Assembly (NCBI GenBank): GCA_018613055.1
Contig: JAGGQZ010000009.1
Coordinates: 124,001 to 188,000 of the forward strand
DNA from: Chryseobacterium sp. ISL-80
GTDB taxonomy: Bacteria > Bacillota > Bacilli > Bacillales > Cytobacillaceae
DNA: 64,000 bases
Direction of reading: 5' to 3'
The notes under the pieces are model-generated. The model worked only from the letters and a program-made list of their open reading frames with translations. It had not been told where the DNA came from and searched no databases. Every line of letters begins with the position of its first letter. Positions within the stretch are counted from its first letter, which is position 1. The translations under genes were made by a program, and so were the position numbers. Below, piece by piece: positions 35,092-43,929 of the stretch.

Positions 35092-35118
35092 ACGCTCGGA
35101 TATCCGGGCGTTTTTATT
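35090..35118 (+). terminator. Rho-independent terminator
   Basis: AACGCTCGGAT and ATCCGGGCGTT pair around a very short turn, followed by TTTATTTT. It overlaps the stop of the nucleotidyltransferase gene. Confidence 0.82.
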
Positions 35119-35199
35119 TTGAATGGAAATTTTTAAAAGAGTAATGGACACTTAAATAGGGAAAACAAACTCTGGAATCAAAAGAGGAGGTTTTTAAAA

Positions 35200-35883
35200 A
35201 TGGCAAAAGTACTGGCAGTATTATCAAGTGGATATAAAGATGAAAAAAATAATTATGAAACTGGCTGGTGGGGTGAGGAATTATTCGCTCCGATGCAGAT
35301 TCTGGAGGAAGCGGGACATCAGGTTGACATGGCATCCCCGCTTGGAGGCAAGCCTCAAATAGATAAGGTGAGTATAAGTAAGGATTATGATCCAAAAGGC
35401 ATTTATAAAGAACTTTACGAATCTGGCAAAGCGGATCATACGATGAAGCTTTCTGATGTGAATCCAGATGAATATGATGTTGTGCTTGTGGTCGGCGGGC
35501 ATGGTGCAATGTATGACCTTGCAAAGAATGAAGACTTGCATAATATCATGAACAAAATCCAAGATGCGGGCGGGATTGTTGCAGCAGAATGCCATGGTCC
35601 GGCACCACTTGTATTCGCCAAGCGTCCTAATGGGGAAAGCTTCATTGCAGCCAAAAAAGTAACCGGTTATCCAGACGAAATGGAGCCAGAAGGTTTATTG
35701 GACATCCTGCCTTTCAGTTTGGAACAGGAAATGAGAAAAATAAGCGAATATGACCAGGGTGACCTGGAAAAAACAGGGCATGCTGTATGGGCAGACGAGC
35801 AACTCGTTACAAGCCGCGATCCGTTTTCTTCAAAGTTGATGGGAGAAGAGCTAGTCAAGGCACTTGAAAAGAGAAAGAAATAA
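35200..35883 (+). CDS. DJ-1/PfpI (Hsp31-like) class I glutamine amidotransferase-fold protein
   Basis: This 227-residue DJ-1/PfpI superfamily member has VVLVVGGHGAMYDL and the nucleophile elbow AAECHGPAP with Cys131 followed by His132, the arrangement of Hsp31-type glyoxalase III/chaperone proteins. TGWWGEELFAPMQILEEAGH at the N-terminus is also typical. It probably detoxifies glyoxals or protects proteins during stress in the cytoplasm. AGAGGAGG precedes the ATG. An SDR gene follows 56 bp later and may be in the same operon. Confidence 0.9.
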   Translation: MAKVLAVLSSGYKDEKNNYETGWWGEELFAPMQILEEAGHQVDMASPLGGKPQIDKVSISKDYDPKGIYKELYESGKADHTMKLSDVNPDEYDVVLVVGGHGAMYDLAKNEDLHNIMNKIQDAGGIVAAECHGPAPLVFAKRPNGESFIAAKKVTGYPDEMEPEGLLDILPFSLEQEMRKISEYDQGDLEKTGHAVWADEQLVTSRDPFSSKLMGEELVKALEKRKK

Positions 35884-35939
35884 CAGAATTTTTTAATGAA
35901 GAAATCGGCAAACTGTTACAAAAGGAGTGGATTGGAAAA

Positions 35940-36698
35940 ATGGGAAATGAAAATAAAGTGGCCATAATCACTGGTGGCGGCAGTGGGCTAGGCCAGGCAA
36001 CCGCCCTTAGGTTAGCTGAGGAAAAAGTAAATATTGCAGTCGTTGATATCAGTGAAAAAGGCGGGAACGAAACAGTCGAAATGCTAAAAGAGCGCGGTGT
36101 GGAAGCGATTTTCATCAAGGCTGATGTCTCTAAGCAAGAAGACGTGAAAAGATATGTCGATCAAACGGTTGAAACTTTCGGCAAGATCGATTACTTCTTT
36201 AATAATGCAGGAATTTCGGGAAGCGGTTCGTATTTTCTGGACTCTTCTATCGAAGAAATTCAGCAGATCGTCGGAATTAATCTTTTAGGAGCCCTTTATG
36301 GTGTCCGTTATGTTGGCGAGGTGATGTTAAAGAATGGCGGAGGGTCCATTGTAAACACTTCTTCAAGTGCAGGGGTGATTGGGCAGGACTCTGTTGTTAC
36401 CTATTCTGCTACAAAGCATGGAATAGTTGGATTAACAAAGAGCATGGTCGCAGAGTACGGAAAAGATGGTCTGCGAGTGAATGCAATTGCCCCTGGGCCA
36501 ACCGAGACTCCAATGGTCAAGGATTTTTATGAAGCAAATCCAGCCATGAAGGAAAATGCAACAAAAGGAATTCCGCAAAGACGTCTCGGCACGCCGGAAG
36601 AAGTTGCCGAACTGGTCACATTCCTGCTCACATCCAAAGCTGAGTATATCAATGGCGAAGTAATCAGGATTGATGGCGGGTTTACGAACACAAAATAA
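35940..36698 (+). CDS. Short-chain dehydrogenase/reductase
   Basis: This 252-residue classical SDR has TGGGSGLG (residues 11-18, cofactor site), NNAG near 88, the catalytic Ser in TSSSAG and YSATKHG as the Tyr-Lys pair, then PGPTETPM and a C-terminal INGEVIRIDGG. ASP after the second strand (VDIS) favours NAD. AAAGGAG is the ribosome site. It is probably cotranscribed with the DJ-1-type gene upstream. Substrate unknown. Confidence 0.92.
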   Translation: MGNENKVAIITGGGSGLGQATALRLAEEKVNIAVVDISEKGGNETVEMLKERGVEAIFIKADVSKQEDVKRYVDQTVETFGKIDYFFNNAGISGSGSYFLDSSIEEIQQIVGINLLGALYGVRYVGEVMLKNGGGSIVNTSSSAGVIGQDSVVTYSATKHGIVGLTKSMVAEYGKDGLRVNAIAPGPTETPMVKDFYEANPAMKENATKGIPQRRLGTPEEVAELVTFLLTSKAEYINGEVIRIDGGFTNTK

Positions 36699-36702
36699 TG
36701 AG

Positions 36703-36739
36703 GAAGCCGGGGGAAGGAATGTCTTTCCCGGCTTATTTT
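36703..36739 (+). terminator. Rho-independent terminator
   Basis: AAGCCGGG and CCCGGCTT form the stem, followed by ATTTTA. It ends the SDR gene. Confidence 0.8.
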
Positions 36740-36761
36740 AGTTGCAGTTTACAAAACTCAA

Positions 36762-36780
36762 CCCCCACATTATGTGGGGG
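36762..36780 (-). terminator. Hairpin after cwlJ
   Basis: CCCCCACA and TGTGGGGG form a perfect 8-bp stem with a 3-base loop, 5 bp past the cwlJ stop. The T run after it on the minus strand is weak (TTGAGTTTT). Confidence 0.6.
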
Positions 36781-36785
36781 CTTTG

Positions 36786-37226
36786 CTAACCGGTATAAAC
36801 CCCTTCGCAGGTATTTGCCTTTGGTTCATAATAACAATGCTGTTTAAACTGTCCAGAAAAAGGCTGGTCATACCAAGTCGGCGGACATGGCGCGTACGGA
36901 TTGAAATACCAGAGAGCAAACTTGGAAGGATGTTGACGCCAATAATCCAATGTTTGCTTTGCCAATCTTTTTTCAACACTCCTTGCTCTGTTATAAAAGA
37001 CATTTCCCTTTTGCACAGCCTCAAACGAATAATTCCCACCCTGGATCTGGAAAATCACAGACCGGATAGAGCGTAAATCTTTAAAGTCAAGACAATTGGA
37101 TACCAACCGATTGACAACGACATTGCCCACCATCAGCATTCCCAGCTGACCCTCACCCTCGGCTTCCGCCCTCATCATCCTTGCCACCAATGCAACATCA
37201 CTGTCCGTATACTTGACCCTTGGCAT
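36786..37226 (-). CDS. cwlJ: Spore cortex-lytic hydrolase CwlJ
   Basis: This 146-residue protein of the SleB/CwlJ hydrolase family closely resembles B. subtilis CwlJ over its full length: VARMMRAEAEGEGQLGMLMVGNVVVNRL with the catalytic Glu region, ALWYFNPYAPCPPTWYDQPF, and the end HCYYEPKANTCEGVY. CwlJ degrades cortex peptidoglycan during germination and is activated by calcium-dipicolinate. It has no signal peptide, as expected for a protein placed in the coat. The ATG at 37226 is preceded by GAGGTG; a GTG inside that site also opens the frame. Its usual operon partner gerQ is not adjacent. Confidence 0.9.
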   Translation of the reverse strand: MPRVKYTDSDVALVARMMRAEAEGEGQLGMLMVGNVVVNRLVSNCLDFKDLRSIRSVIFQIQGGNYSFEAVQKGNVFYNRARSVEKRLAKQTLDYWRQHPSKFALWYFNPYAPCPPTWYDQPFSGQFKQHCYYEPKANTCEGVYTG

Positions 37227-37391
37227 TTTGATCACCTCTACAGAAATTATATTAGGAACAGCCTGTCATAATGTTAAAGGGTTCAGGATAGAAGGATAAA
37301 TGGAATAAAAGAGGCATTTTATGTTGAGTTGCAGCAAGGCAGCAAATGACCCTTTGGTATTAGAATCTTTATGGTCTTAAGTCAGGCGAAC

Positions 37392-37917
37392 ATGTGACTG
37401 TAAAAAAAGAAAAAGAAATACTGTAACAGGCAAAACCGAGCTGCGACCGAAAATGGAGAAGTGAAGGAATACGGTCGGAGAAACTGTCGGGTTGCGACCG
37501 AAAAAGAAGAATAGAGGAAATACGGTTGGAGAAACTGCAGTGCTGTGACCGAAAATGAAGAATTGAAGGATATATGGTCCGAGCTTAACCAAAGCTGCGC
37601 CCAAAATTAGAGAGGTGAAAGAAGTACGGTCGCAGACAAAGCAAGGCTGCGACCGAAAAAGAAGAATAGAGGAAATACGATTGGAGAAACTGCAGTGCTG
37701 TGACCGAAAATGAAGAAGTGAAGGATATACGATCGGAGCTTAACCAAAGCTGCGCCCAAAATTAGAGAGGTGAAAGAAATACGGTCGCAGACAAAGCAAG
37801 GTTGCGACCGAAAATGAAAAATGGAAGAAATTACGGTCGCAGCCAGAGCCGAGCCTCGATCGAAATTGAAGTAGTAAAGGAATTACGGGTCACAAATAAA
37901 ACCAAGCTAGCTGAACC
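37392..37917. repeat. Tandem array 4: about 9-10 units of 51-52 bp with inverted arms
   Basis: CTGCGACC-like arms occur at 37441, 37492, 37543, 37595, 37647, 37698, 37750, 37802 and 37855. The best units read GGTCGCAG, 11 bases, CTGCGACC, then a purine-rich 24-base spacer, so the layout is again 8-11-8-24. Three successive units form a higher-order repeat: 37496-37650 is repeated nearly intact at 37651-37806. Ends are degenerate. It lies between two minus-strand genes, 3' of the 38008 gene and upstream of cwlJ. Confidence 0.93.
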
Positions 37918-38007
37918 ACTTTTTGCAACAGTATTTATGCTTCTATTGAAGACCAAGTGAACTGTAAGCCACCTACAGCTGATATACGTAAAAATCACAA
38001 ATCCCTG

Positions 38008-38733
38008 TCACTCAACCTCTTCATCTTTAAAAAGGGCAGGGTTTGCGGAGTTATTCAAGCTTTGTGTTGATGCCCAGAGGTTCCCTAGGAATCTCGGCAT
38101 CATTTGCTGGGATGGCAGTCTGCCGTATCGTGTGAAATAAATGAATAGTTTCAAATAAGTGCGTGCATTACCTTTAAGGTGGATTTCTTTTGCGTAAAAT
38201 TCGTTCTCTGTGACAGTCGCGAATGAGCGAGTTTCAAAGCCGGAGATGAAGCGAGTTCTTTCTCCTTTGTATTCATTCTCAATGAAATGAATTTTCTTTA
38301 TGATCGTCGGGTCATCGGTGCCATCGTAATTGGCAAGCCGGGCCTGGTTAAAGGCAGAAACGGTATCAAGATCATCCACAAGTGATAACACATGGCCGTA
38401 TGCTTTATCATGTCCCTCATAAAATGGTCTAATCTCCAGTTTTTCCATTATATCAACAAGTTCAAGATGCTCGTCTTTTAAATAGGGTGGACGAAAAATC
38501 TGCCTGGAGAGCTTCAATTCGTCTAGCGTATTGCATTCCATTGAACTGAAAAAGTACCATTGTCCCTGGTCATCGAGACAAACATCATAGGTTTGTCCGT
38601 CTTTTTTTAGAAGGTAATTCCTAAAGCGATTCTCTGTATCAAAAGTAAAATCCCGCTCCGAATCTTTTCCTGGCATGAATCCAAATGGTGCCTCGATTGG
38701 GACAGCGATTTCTGAGTATAACTTATTCTTCAC
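38008..38733 (-). CDS. Hypothetical protein, 241 aa
   Basis: This soluble protein without signal peptide begins MKNKLYSEIAVPIEAPFGFMPGK. A GTG at 38733 with AAAGGTG 10 bases upstream is preferred over another GTG four codons earlier. The central part is acidic and mixed alpha/beta; the end contains FIYFTRYGRLPSQQMMPRFLGNLWASTQSLNN. No motif or family was recognised. Repeat array 4 begins about 90 bp after its stop. Confidence 0.7.
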   Translation of the reverse strand: MKNKLYSEIAVPIEAPFGFMPGKDSERDFTFDTENRFRNYLLKKDGQTYDVCLDDQGQWYFFSSMECNTLDELKLSRQIFRPPYLKDEHLELVDIMEKLEIRPFYEGHDKAYGHVLSLVDDLDTVSAFNQARLANYDGTDDPTIIKKIHFIENEYKGERTRFISGFETRSFATVTENEFYAKEIHLKGNARTYLKLFIYFTRYGRLPSQQMMPRFLGNLWASTQSLNNSANPALFKDEEVE

Positions 38734-38883
38734 TCTCAAACACACCTTTGCTTAGTAATCATACAATCAGATTACCCAATCACCTTCGGGGGAACACATT
38801 TAATTTCAATATTAGATACTCATAACGGAAAGGAAATGGTAATATTTAACTAAGTATCTTGGTTTTAAAGAAAGGGCGATAGC

Positions 38884-39324
38884 GTGAAAAAAATAGCGAT
38901 GATTTTTATTCTTTTTATGGGTTCAGGCTGCCAGAAGGACGAACAAACTCTGCCTGAAATAAAAGAGATACCGCAAGATTATATTCAGTCGGAGGATGAT
39001 GTGGTCGACATCCAAGGCGAGATGACAAACCTTGAAGTATTTTACTCTTTTTTGAATCGTGTCAAGCAAGGACAAAAAAGCGAAATCAGGGTAGTCACCC
39101 ATACCACAGAGGGAGCCCCTATGCTACATGATTTGGTTTTTGACGGTGAAAACATTCAATCAACCTATGATTCTACAAGGGATGGATTCGGATATGGAAG
39201 TATTGAACAGTCCACATGCGAAAGGGTTGTTGAAAAAGTGCTAGGAGATCAAACTGAGTATGTGCTAGAAGGCTGTAACAACGGTGATGGAGAAAAAACG
39301 GTTCTCCTTGTCGAAAAAAAATAA
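38884..39324 (+). CDS. DUF4362-type lipoprotein
   Basis: This 146-residue lipoprotein has a short signal and lipobox GSGC (Cys16). The mature domain has the DUF4362 look: DVVDIQGEMTNLEVFYSFLNRVKQGQKSEIRVVTHTTEGAPMLHDL, then YGSIEQSTCERV and EYVLEGC near the end, where two Cys may form a disulfide. It begins with a GTG behind AAGGGCG. It is followed by a kinase-like and another lipoprotein gene in the same direction. Confidence 0.82.
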   Translation: MKKIAMIFILFMGSGCQKDEQTLPEIKEIPQDYIQSEDDVVDIQGEMTNLEVFYSFLNRVKQGQKSEIRVVTHTTEGAPMLHDLVFDGENIQSTYDSTRDGFGYGSIEQSTCERVVEKVLGDQTEYVLEGCNNGDGEKTVLLVEKK

Positions 39325-39364
39325 AAAGCCTGGACACCCAAGCTTTCTGAAAGAGGGGCGCTGG

Positions 39365-39943
39365 ATGAAAAGATTAGTTGTCATAACAGTTGGCAAAACC
39401 CATAGTGGTAAAACAACTTTTGCAAGGGATCTTGAGAAAGAGCTGTATCACTCCATTGTAATGGACCAGGACAGTCATGCCGAATTTATTAATACATATT
39501 ATAAAAAACTCCAGCCGAAAGATGGCCCCAATACACTCAAACATGCAATTTCAAAACTGATTGTTCAATATACAATTGAGCACACGAATCATCATCTTAT
39601 CATATGCAATTCTAATCGCAGTCGAAAAGGCCGGTCTTACCTGCTTGAAGAATTGTTTCCGCCAAGAAGTTTCACTCGCATCCTGGTCCACTTTGATATC
39701 CCAGACAATATTCTCGAAGAACGTATAGCACTAAGTCGACGCAGTAAAGATATTTTCCGCGGAAACTATTCCAGTTTTATGGACGTATTAGATAACCAGC
39801 GGGAAGATTCTTTAAAGGAGGATGTCATCGATCCAACGAAAGATGAAGCAGACTTTTTATATGTGATAAAAGATAGCAAAGATACCCAGACTGTTATTCA
39901 GAAAATTTTACATATTGCCAAAAGTGCGGGGGAGTACTTATGA
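39365..39943 (+). CDS. P-loop kinase-like AAA protein, 192 aa
   Basis: This small P-loop NTPase has VGKTHSGKTTFARDL (Walker A) at about residues 9-23 and the pattern of zeta-toxin/polynucleotide-kinase-like proteins, with FDIPDNILEERIALSRRS resembling the lid arginines. The ATG at 39365 follows GAGGGGC; the frame is open upstream into the previous gene without a site. It overlaps the next lipoprotein gene by 4 bases (ATGA). Substrate unknown. Confidence 0.8.
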   Translation: MKRLVVITVGKTHSGKTTFARDLEKELYHSIVMDQDSHAEFINTYYKKLQPKDGPNTLKHAISKLIVQYTIEHTNHHLIICNSNRSRKGRSYLLEELFPPRSFTRILVHFDIPDNILEERIALSRRSKDIFRGNYSSFMDVLDNQREDSLKEDVIDPTKDEADFLYVIKDSKDTQTVIQKILHIAKSAGEYL

Positions 39944-40422
39944 AGAAAATTCTCATCTTTATGTTTCTCTTTTTACTGTCGGGTTGCGGCCCCCGATTGG
40001 ATGGGAATGCTGAATTAGCTAAACAATATCTTGAAGATAAAGGGTACTCCATTAAGTCATATGAGGGGAAGCAATCATTCACTTTCCAAAAGGAGGATTT
40101 ACTGAATAAACCTTACGATATGGTGTGGGCGGTCCAGCGAGTGAAACCGGATCCTTATATCGGAAAGGAAATAACACAGGAAGTATTCATTGTTAAGAAT
40201 CATCCACTTGGCAAAATTTACGGACCTCAAATCGGTTTTTCCAGCAAAGTTGAAATACGTGTTTTTATTTTTAACGATGAAATTAGCGGTGGAACATCTT
40301 TTCCCATTGGAAAAGGTATAGCGGGGTCGCCATATTCTCTTGATGGACTTACAGTTGAAGAGTTTCTGGATGAGGAGTATGGAGAATGGCGGGCGAAGTG
40401 GGATGAAAAGTATGGGGACTAG
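39940..40422 (+). CDS. Hypothetical lipoprotein, 160 aa
   Basis: This protein has a signal peptide with lipobox LSGC (Cys16). The mature part starts ELAKQYLEDKGYSIKSYEGK, a fold start seen in small Bacillus lipoproteins, and ends with GLTVEEFLDEEYGEWRAKW. The ATG overlaps the stop of the kinase gene by 4 bases, implying translational coupling; CGGGGGAG is the ribosome site. Function unknown. Confidence 0.78.
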   Translation: MKKILIFMFLFLLSGCGPRLDGNAELAKQYLEDKGYSIKSYEGKQSFTFQKEDLLNKPYDMVWAVQRVKPDPYIGKEITQEVFIVKNHPLGKIYGPQIGFSSKVEIRVFIFNDEISGGTSFPIGKGIAGSPYSLDGLTVEEFLDEEYGEWRAKWDEKYGD

Positions 40423-40521
40423 TGAAAATAAGTGTTAGATCTCGTAAGTAGTTCTGGTGCTTTGAAGAAAGCAATTAGGATTAGTGTGGCGAAATAGGCT
40501 CAATTGATTTTCAACTTAAAC

Positions 40522-40559
40522 AAAGCAGAAGAATAAATTAAACATTCTTCTGCTTTTTG
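40522..40559 (+). terminator. Rho-independent terminator
   Basis: A 13-bp stem (AAAGCAGAAGAAT and its complement) with a 9-base loop is followed by a T run, 100 bp after the lipoprotein gene. Confidence 0.85.
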
Positions 40560-40720
40560 TTTTGTTATTACTATTTCAAAATTAACTGTTGTAAAAAGAA
40601 CTTTTCAATACTAAAACGTGTACCGGGAACTCATTATCTAGAAATATACCAAATCGAATCAAATATGATATATTACAATTATCAGAAAATTTAAAAGGTA
40701 AATGAGTGGGGGAAAGAAAC

Positions 40721-42373
40721 GTGGATTTCGATGTAATTGTTGTCGGAGCAGGACTTGCCGGTCTTGTAGCTACAGCTGAAATGGCTGATGCGGGTAAAAA
40801 GGTCTTGCTTTTGGATCAGGAGCCGGAAGCGTCAATGGGTGGCCAGGCATTCTGGTCGTTTGGCGGATTGTTCCTGATTGATTCACCAGAACAGCGGCGG
40901 ATGGGAATAAAAGATTCTAAGGAACTCGCATGGCAGGACTGGCTGGGAACCGCGGGGTTTGACCGGGAAGAAAATGAGGATTATTGGGGCAGAAAATGGG
41001 CTGAAGCCTACGTTGATTTTGCTGCGGGGGAAAAACGAGCCTGGTTAAAAGAAATGGGTGTCCGATTCTTCCCGGTTGTTGGCTGGGCGGAACGAGGCGG
41101 TTATCTCGCTGATGGACATGGAAACTCTGTGCCACGGTTTCATATCGTCTGGGGAACCGGTCCTGGCATTGTTGCCCCATTTGAACGTAGGGTTCGTGAA
41201 CATATTAAAAACGGACTAGTAAAGTTTCTTCCACGCCACAGGGTAGATCAGCTTATCACAAATAGTGGGGCGGTTGTTGGGGTTAGCGGTTCCGTTCTTG
41301 TACAAAGTACAGCAGCTCGCGGAGAGGATAGCAGCAGGGAAGTAGTCGGCAGCTTTGAATATCGATCCCAGGCGGTACTGGTGACAAGCGGAGGGATTGG
41401 CGGCAACCTTGACTTGGTGCGTAAAAACTGGCCAAGCCGGCTTGGCGAACCTCCCAAGGAAATGGTTATAGGTGTACCTGCCCATGTTGACGGCAGGATG
41501 CTGGCAATTACGGAGGAAGCAGGAGGGCGCATCGTGAACCGCGATCGCATGTGGCACTACACTGAAGGACTTAAGAATTGGAATCCTATATGGAGCAACC
41601 ATGGAATACGAATCCTTCCTGGACCATCCTCCATCTGGCTCGATGCGACAGGAAAACGGTTCCAGGCACCAAATTTTCCGGGTTTTGATACATTAGGAAC
41701 CCTTGATGCAATCAAAAAGACTGGCTATGATTATTCCTGGTTTATTCTGACGCACAAGATTATTGAAAAGGAATTTGCGCTTTCAGGCTCAGAACAAAAT
41801 CCTGATCTAACAGGAAAAAGCATTCGTAAAGTAATTGGAAGGGCGTTACAAAGTGTTCCAGCTCCAGTAAAAGCTTTTATGGAAAAAGGCGAAGATTTTA
41901 TTGTTGCCGATAATTTGGCCGACCTAGTTTCAGGCATGAATAAACTAACAGGCGAAAACCTGTTGAATATGGAACATATTAAAGTACAAATTGAAGCAAG
42001 AGACCGTGAAATCGATAATACATTTACAAAGGACCTGCAAATAACCTCTATGCGCGGCGCGCGTAATTACCTTGGTGATAAATTAATCCGGGCGGCATCA
42101 CCGCACAAACTCCTGGATCCCAAAAACGGCCCTTTAATTGCAGTCCGTTTGAATATCCTCAGCAGGAAAACCTTGGGAGGCTTACAAACAGATTTATCGG
42201 GAAAAGTCTTGAATTCTTCTGGAGATCCAATTCAAGGATTGTATGCTGCGGGTGAAGTTTCCGGATTTGGCGGCGGGGGAGTACATGGATATCGCTCACT
42301 TGAAGGAACTTTTTTGGGCGGCTGCCTTTTTACAGGCCGCGTAGCAGGTAGAGCGATTGCGTCAGAATTATAG
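40721..42373 (+). CDS. FAD-binding dehydrogenase (3-ketosteroid dehydrogenase/fumarate reductase-like)
   Basis: This 550-residue flavoprotein has the dinucleotide-binding VVGAGLAGLVATAEMADAGK at the N-terminus followed by the acidic strand end LLLDQE, AVLVTSGGIGGN in the middle and the C-terminal GLYAAGEVSGFGGGGVHGYRSLEGTFLGG that closes the FAD site. It belongs to the KsdD/FrdA-like group often annotated simply as FAD-binding dehydrogenase. The GTG at 40721 follows GGGGGAA; an upstream GTG opens the same frame. Single gene. The substrate is not deducible. Confidence 0.87.
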   Translation: MDFDVIVVGAGLAGLVATAEMADAGKKVLLLDQEPEASMGGQAFWSFGGLFLIDSPEQRRMGIKDSKELAWQDWLGTAGFDREENEDYWGRKWAEAYVDFAAGEKRAWLKEMGVRFFPVVGWAERGGYLADGHGNSVPRFHIVWGTGPGIVAPFERRVREHIKNGLVKFLPRHRVDQLITNSGAVVGVSGSVLVQSTAARGEDSSREVVGSFEYRSQAVLVTSGGIGGNLDLVRKNWPSRLGEPPKEMVIGVPAHVDGRMLAITEEAGGRIVNRDRMWHYTEGLKNWNPIWSNHGIRILPGPSSIWLDATGKRFQAPNFPGFDTLGTLDAIKKTGYDYSWFILTHKIIEKEFALSGSEQNPDLTGKSIRKVIGRALQSVPAPVKAFMEKGEDFIVADNLADLVSGMNKLTGENLLNMEHIKVQIEARDREIDNTFTKDLQITSMRGARNYLGDKLIRAASPHKLLDPKNGPLIAVRLNILSRKTLGGLQTDLSGKVLNSSGDPIQGLYAAGEVSGFGGGGVHGYRSLEGTFLGGCLFTGRVAGRAIASEL

Positions 42374-42446
42374 TAACATCATATTTTAGGAATAAATAAT
42401 CATAGTTTGTTCAAGAAATAAAACCTTTGTATGTCTGAACAAAAAG

Positions 42447-42480
42447 AGAACGCCAGGAGATTAAAGTCCTAGCGTTCTTT
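42447..42480. terminator. Bidirectional terminator
   Basis: AGAACGCCAGGA and TCCTAGCGTTCT form a stem flanked by T on both strands, between the dehydrogenase and the convergent DUF1206 gene. Confidence 0.83.
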
Positions 42481-42556
42481 GGTTTGCTATTTGCATCGGT
42501 ATGTTATCACTAATATTTTTGATCATTTCTCCAATTTTAATGAAATTCACTTTATC

Positions 42557-43393
42557 TCATCCAAAATTCATATGCTGATATCGCCCTCGAATAATTTGAT
42601 AGATTCCGTATAATATCAGCCCAATGGCAACGATTGCGAGCATCACTTGGCCAAATGGCTGGTTTGCCAGCTCGGTTAAGGCACCGCCGAGTCCTTTGGA
42701 TTCGTTTGGATTATTGGTGTATGCCGTACGGATGAAGAAAAATCCGACCATGCTCAGGACAATCCCTCTGGATATTAGCCCGATTTTGCCTGACACAACA
42801 GCAATTTTGCGTTCTTTATCATCCATTTCGTAGGTCTTGAATTTCGACATGAATTTTTCTTTTGTCCCGCTATACAGTTCATAAACTCCATAGCCAATAA
42901 TAATCGCTCCTACTATGCCAACCAGCCATTCGCCAAATGGCTGTTCCATTAACTTTGCGGAAATCGCTTTCTCTGAATTGTCTCCGCCAGCGGAACCGGT
43001 GTTGCTGGCTAATTTGATTGCGCCGTAAGCTAGATTCGCATAAATCAACCCACTAATAAAATATCCTGTCCTTTTGACCAGCCCTTTAGGATCAGTCCCT
43101 TCATTTTCAGGGTCCTTTATCGCGATAATAAACTCCCATAAAATATAACCGATCAGGCCAATTCCAATAAACCATAGTGCAATTTCACCAAATGGGATTG
43201 CAGCGATTGATTGCAAGGCTCCCGATGTTCCCGTTGTATCTCCTTTTGGTCCAAATGCGGCCAGTGCAGCAAGTACTCCAACCATCCCATAAACTAGCCC
43301 CTTGGCAACAAAGCCGAAACGCCCAAATCGGCGCACCCACGGTTTCATTTCTCTAACTTTATTTCTAACTTCTGCAGTCGACGGTGAATTCAT
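42557..43393 (-). CDS. DUF1206 family membrane protein
   Basis: This 278-residue membrane protein consists of three homologous two-helix repeats, each with a KGLVYGMVGVLAALAAFG-like start and a QPFGxxxLxxIGxGLIxYGxYE-like end (PFGEIALWFIGIGLIGYILWE, QPFGEWLVGIVGAIIIGYGVYE, QPFGQVMLAIVAIGLILYGIYQ). This triplication defines DUF1206. GAGGAAG lies before the ATG. Function unknown; it stands alone. Confidence 0.9.
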   Translation of the reverse strand: MNSPSTAEVRNKVREMKPWVRRFGRFGFVAKGLVYGMVGVLAALAAFGPKGDTTGTSGALQSIAAIPFGEIALWFIGIGLIGYILWEFIIAIKDPENEGTDPKGLVKRTGYFISGLIYANLAYGAIKLASNTGSAGGDNSEKAISAKLMEQPFGEWLVGIVGAIIIGYGVYELYSGTKEKFMSKFKTYEMDDKERKIAVVSGKIGLISRGIVLSMVGFFFIRTAYTNNPNESKGLGGALTELANQPFGQVMLAIVAIGLILYGIYQIIRGRYQHMNFG

Positions 43394-43582
43394 ATAACGA
43401 ACACTTCCTCTATTATTCTCTTATTACTTAAAATGTTCCCCCTTTAGGTTAAAAGGAAACCAGCGGCACTGTGGAATGGTTTACCTGAATTGTTTAGTCG
43501 CTGGTATGTAAAAGCAAATTGTTTTATTTTTTACAGTGAGGGAAAAAGAAAGCTAAATCCAGTAATTTAAGGAGGTATTCAA

Positions 43583-43789
43583 ATGCCTTACAAATCTCTA
43601 AAAGAACTGCCAGATTCAGTGAAAGATAACCTGCCGCACCACGCGCAGGAAATCTTCAAGGAAGCTTTCAATTCAGCTTCAGAGCAATATGATGAAGAAG
43701 AAACAGCCTTTAAAGTCGCCTGGAGCGCGGTGAAAAATGATTATGAGAAGAATGATGATGGTGATTGGGTGAAGAAAGAAGAGGATTAG
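43583..43789 (+). CDS. ChaB family protein
   Basis: This 68-residue protein matches the ChaB fold: MPYKSLKELPDSVKDNLPHHAQEIFKEAFNSA, then ETAFKVAWSAVKNDYEK and an acidic tail. ChaB was named as a cation transport regulator in E. coli, but in Bacillus its role is unclear. AAGGAGG is the ribosome site. Single gene with a terminator. Confidence 0.9.
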   Translation: MPYKSLKELPDSVKDNLPHHAQEIFKEAFNSASEQYDEEETAFKVAWSAVKNDYEKNDDGDWVKKEED

Positions 43790-43847
43790 AAGTGACAAGT
43801 TCACTCAAATATATTAATCTATTGGGCAAAACTTGAATAGATAAGTT

Positions 43848-43877
43848 GGCGTATGCACTGGCATACGTCATTTTTTT
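43848..43877 (+). terminator. Rho-independent terminator
   Basis: CGTATGC and GCATACG form the core stem, followed by a run of seven T. It lies 60 bp after the ChaB-type gene. Confidence 0.83.
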
Positions 43878-43929
43878 ATGGAAAAATCTGCTGATTTAAT
43901 TATACTGAGGTAGTGAGAGGAGTTTTTTT

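Noticed and set aside
37377-37604. 75-residue minus-strand frame
   Set aside because: It lies wholly inside array 4 and has no ribosome site.
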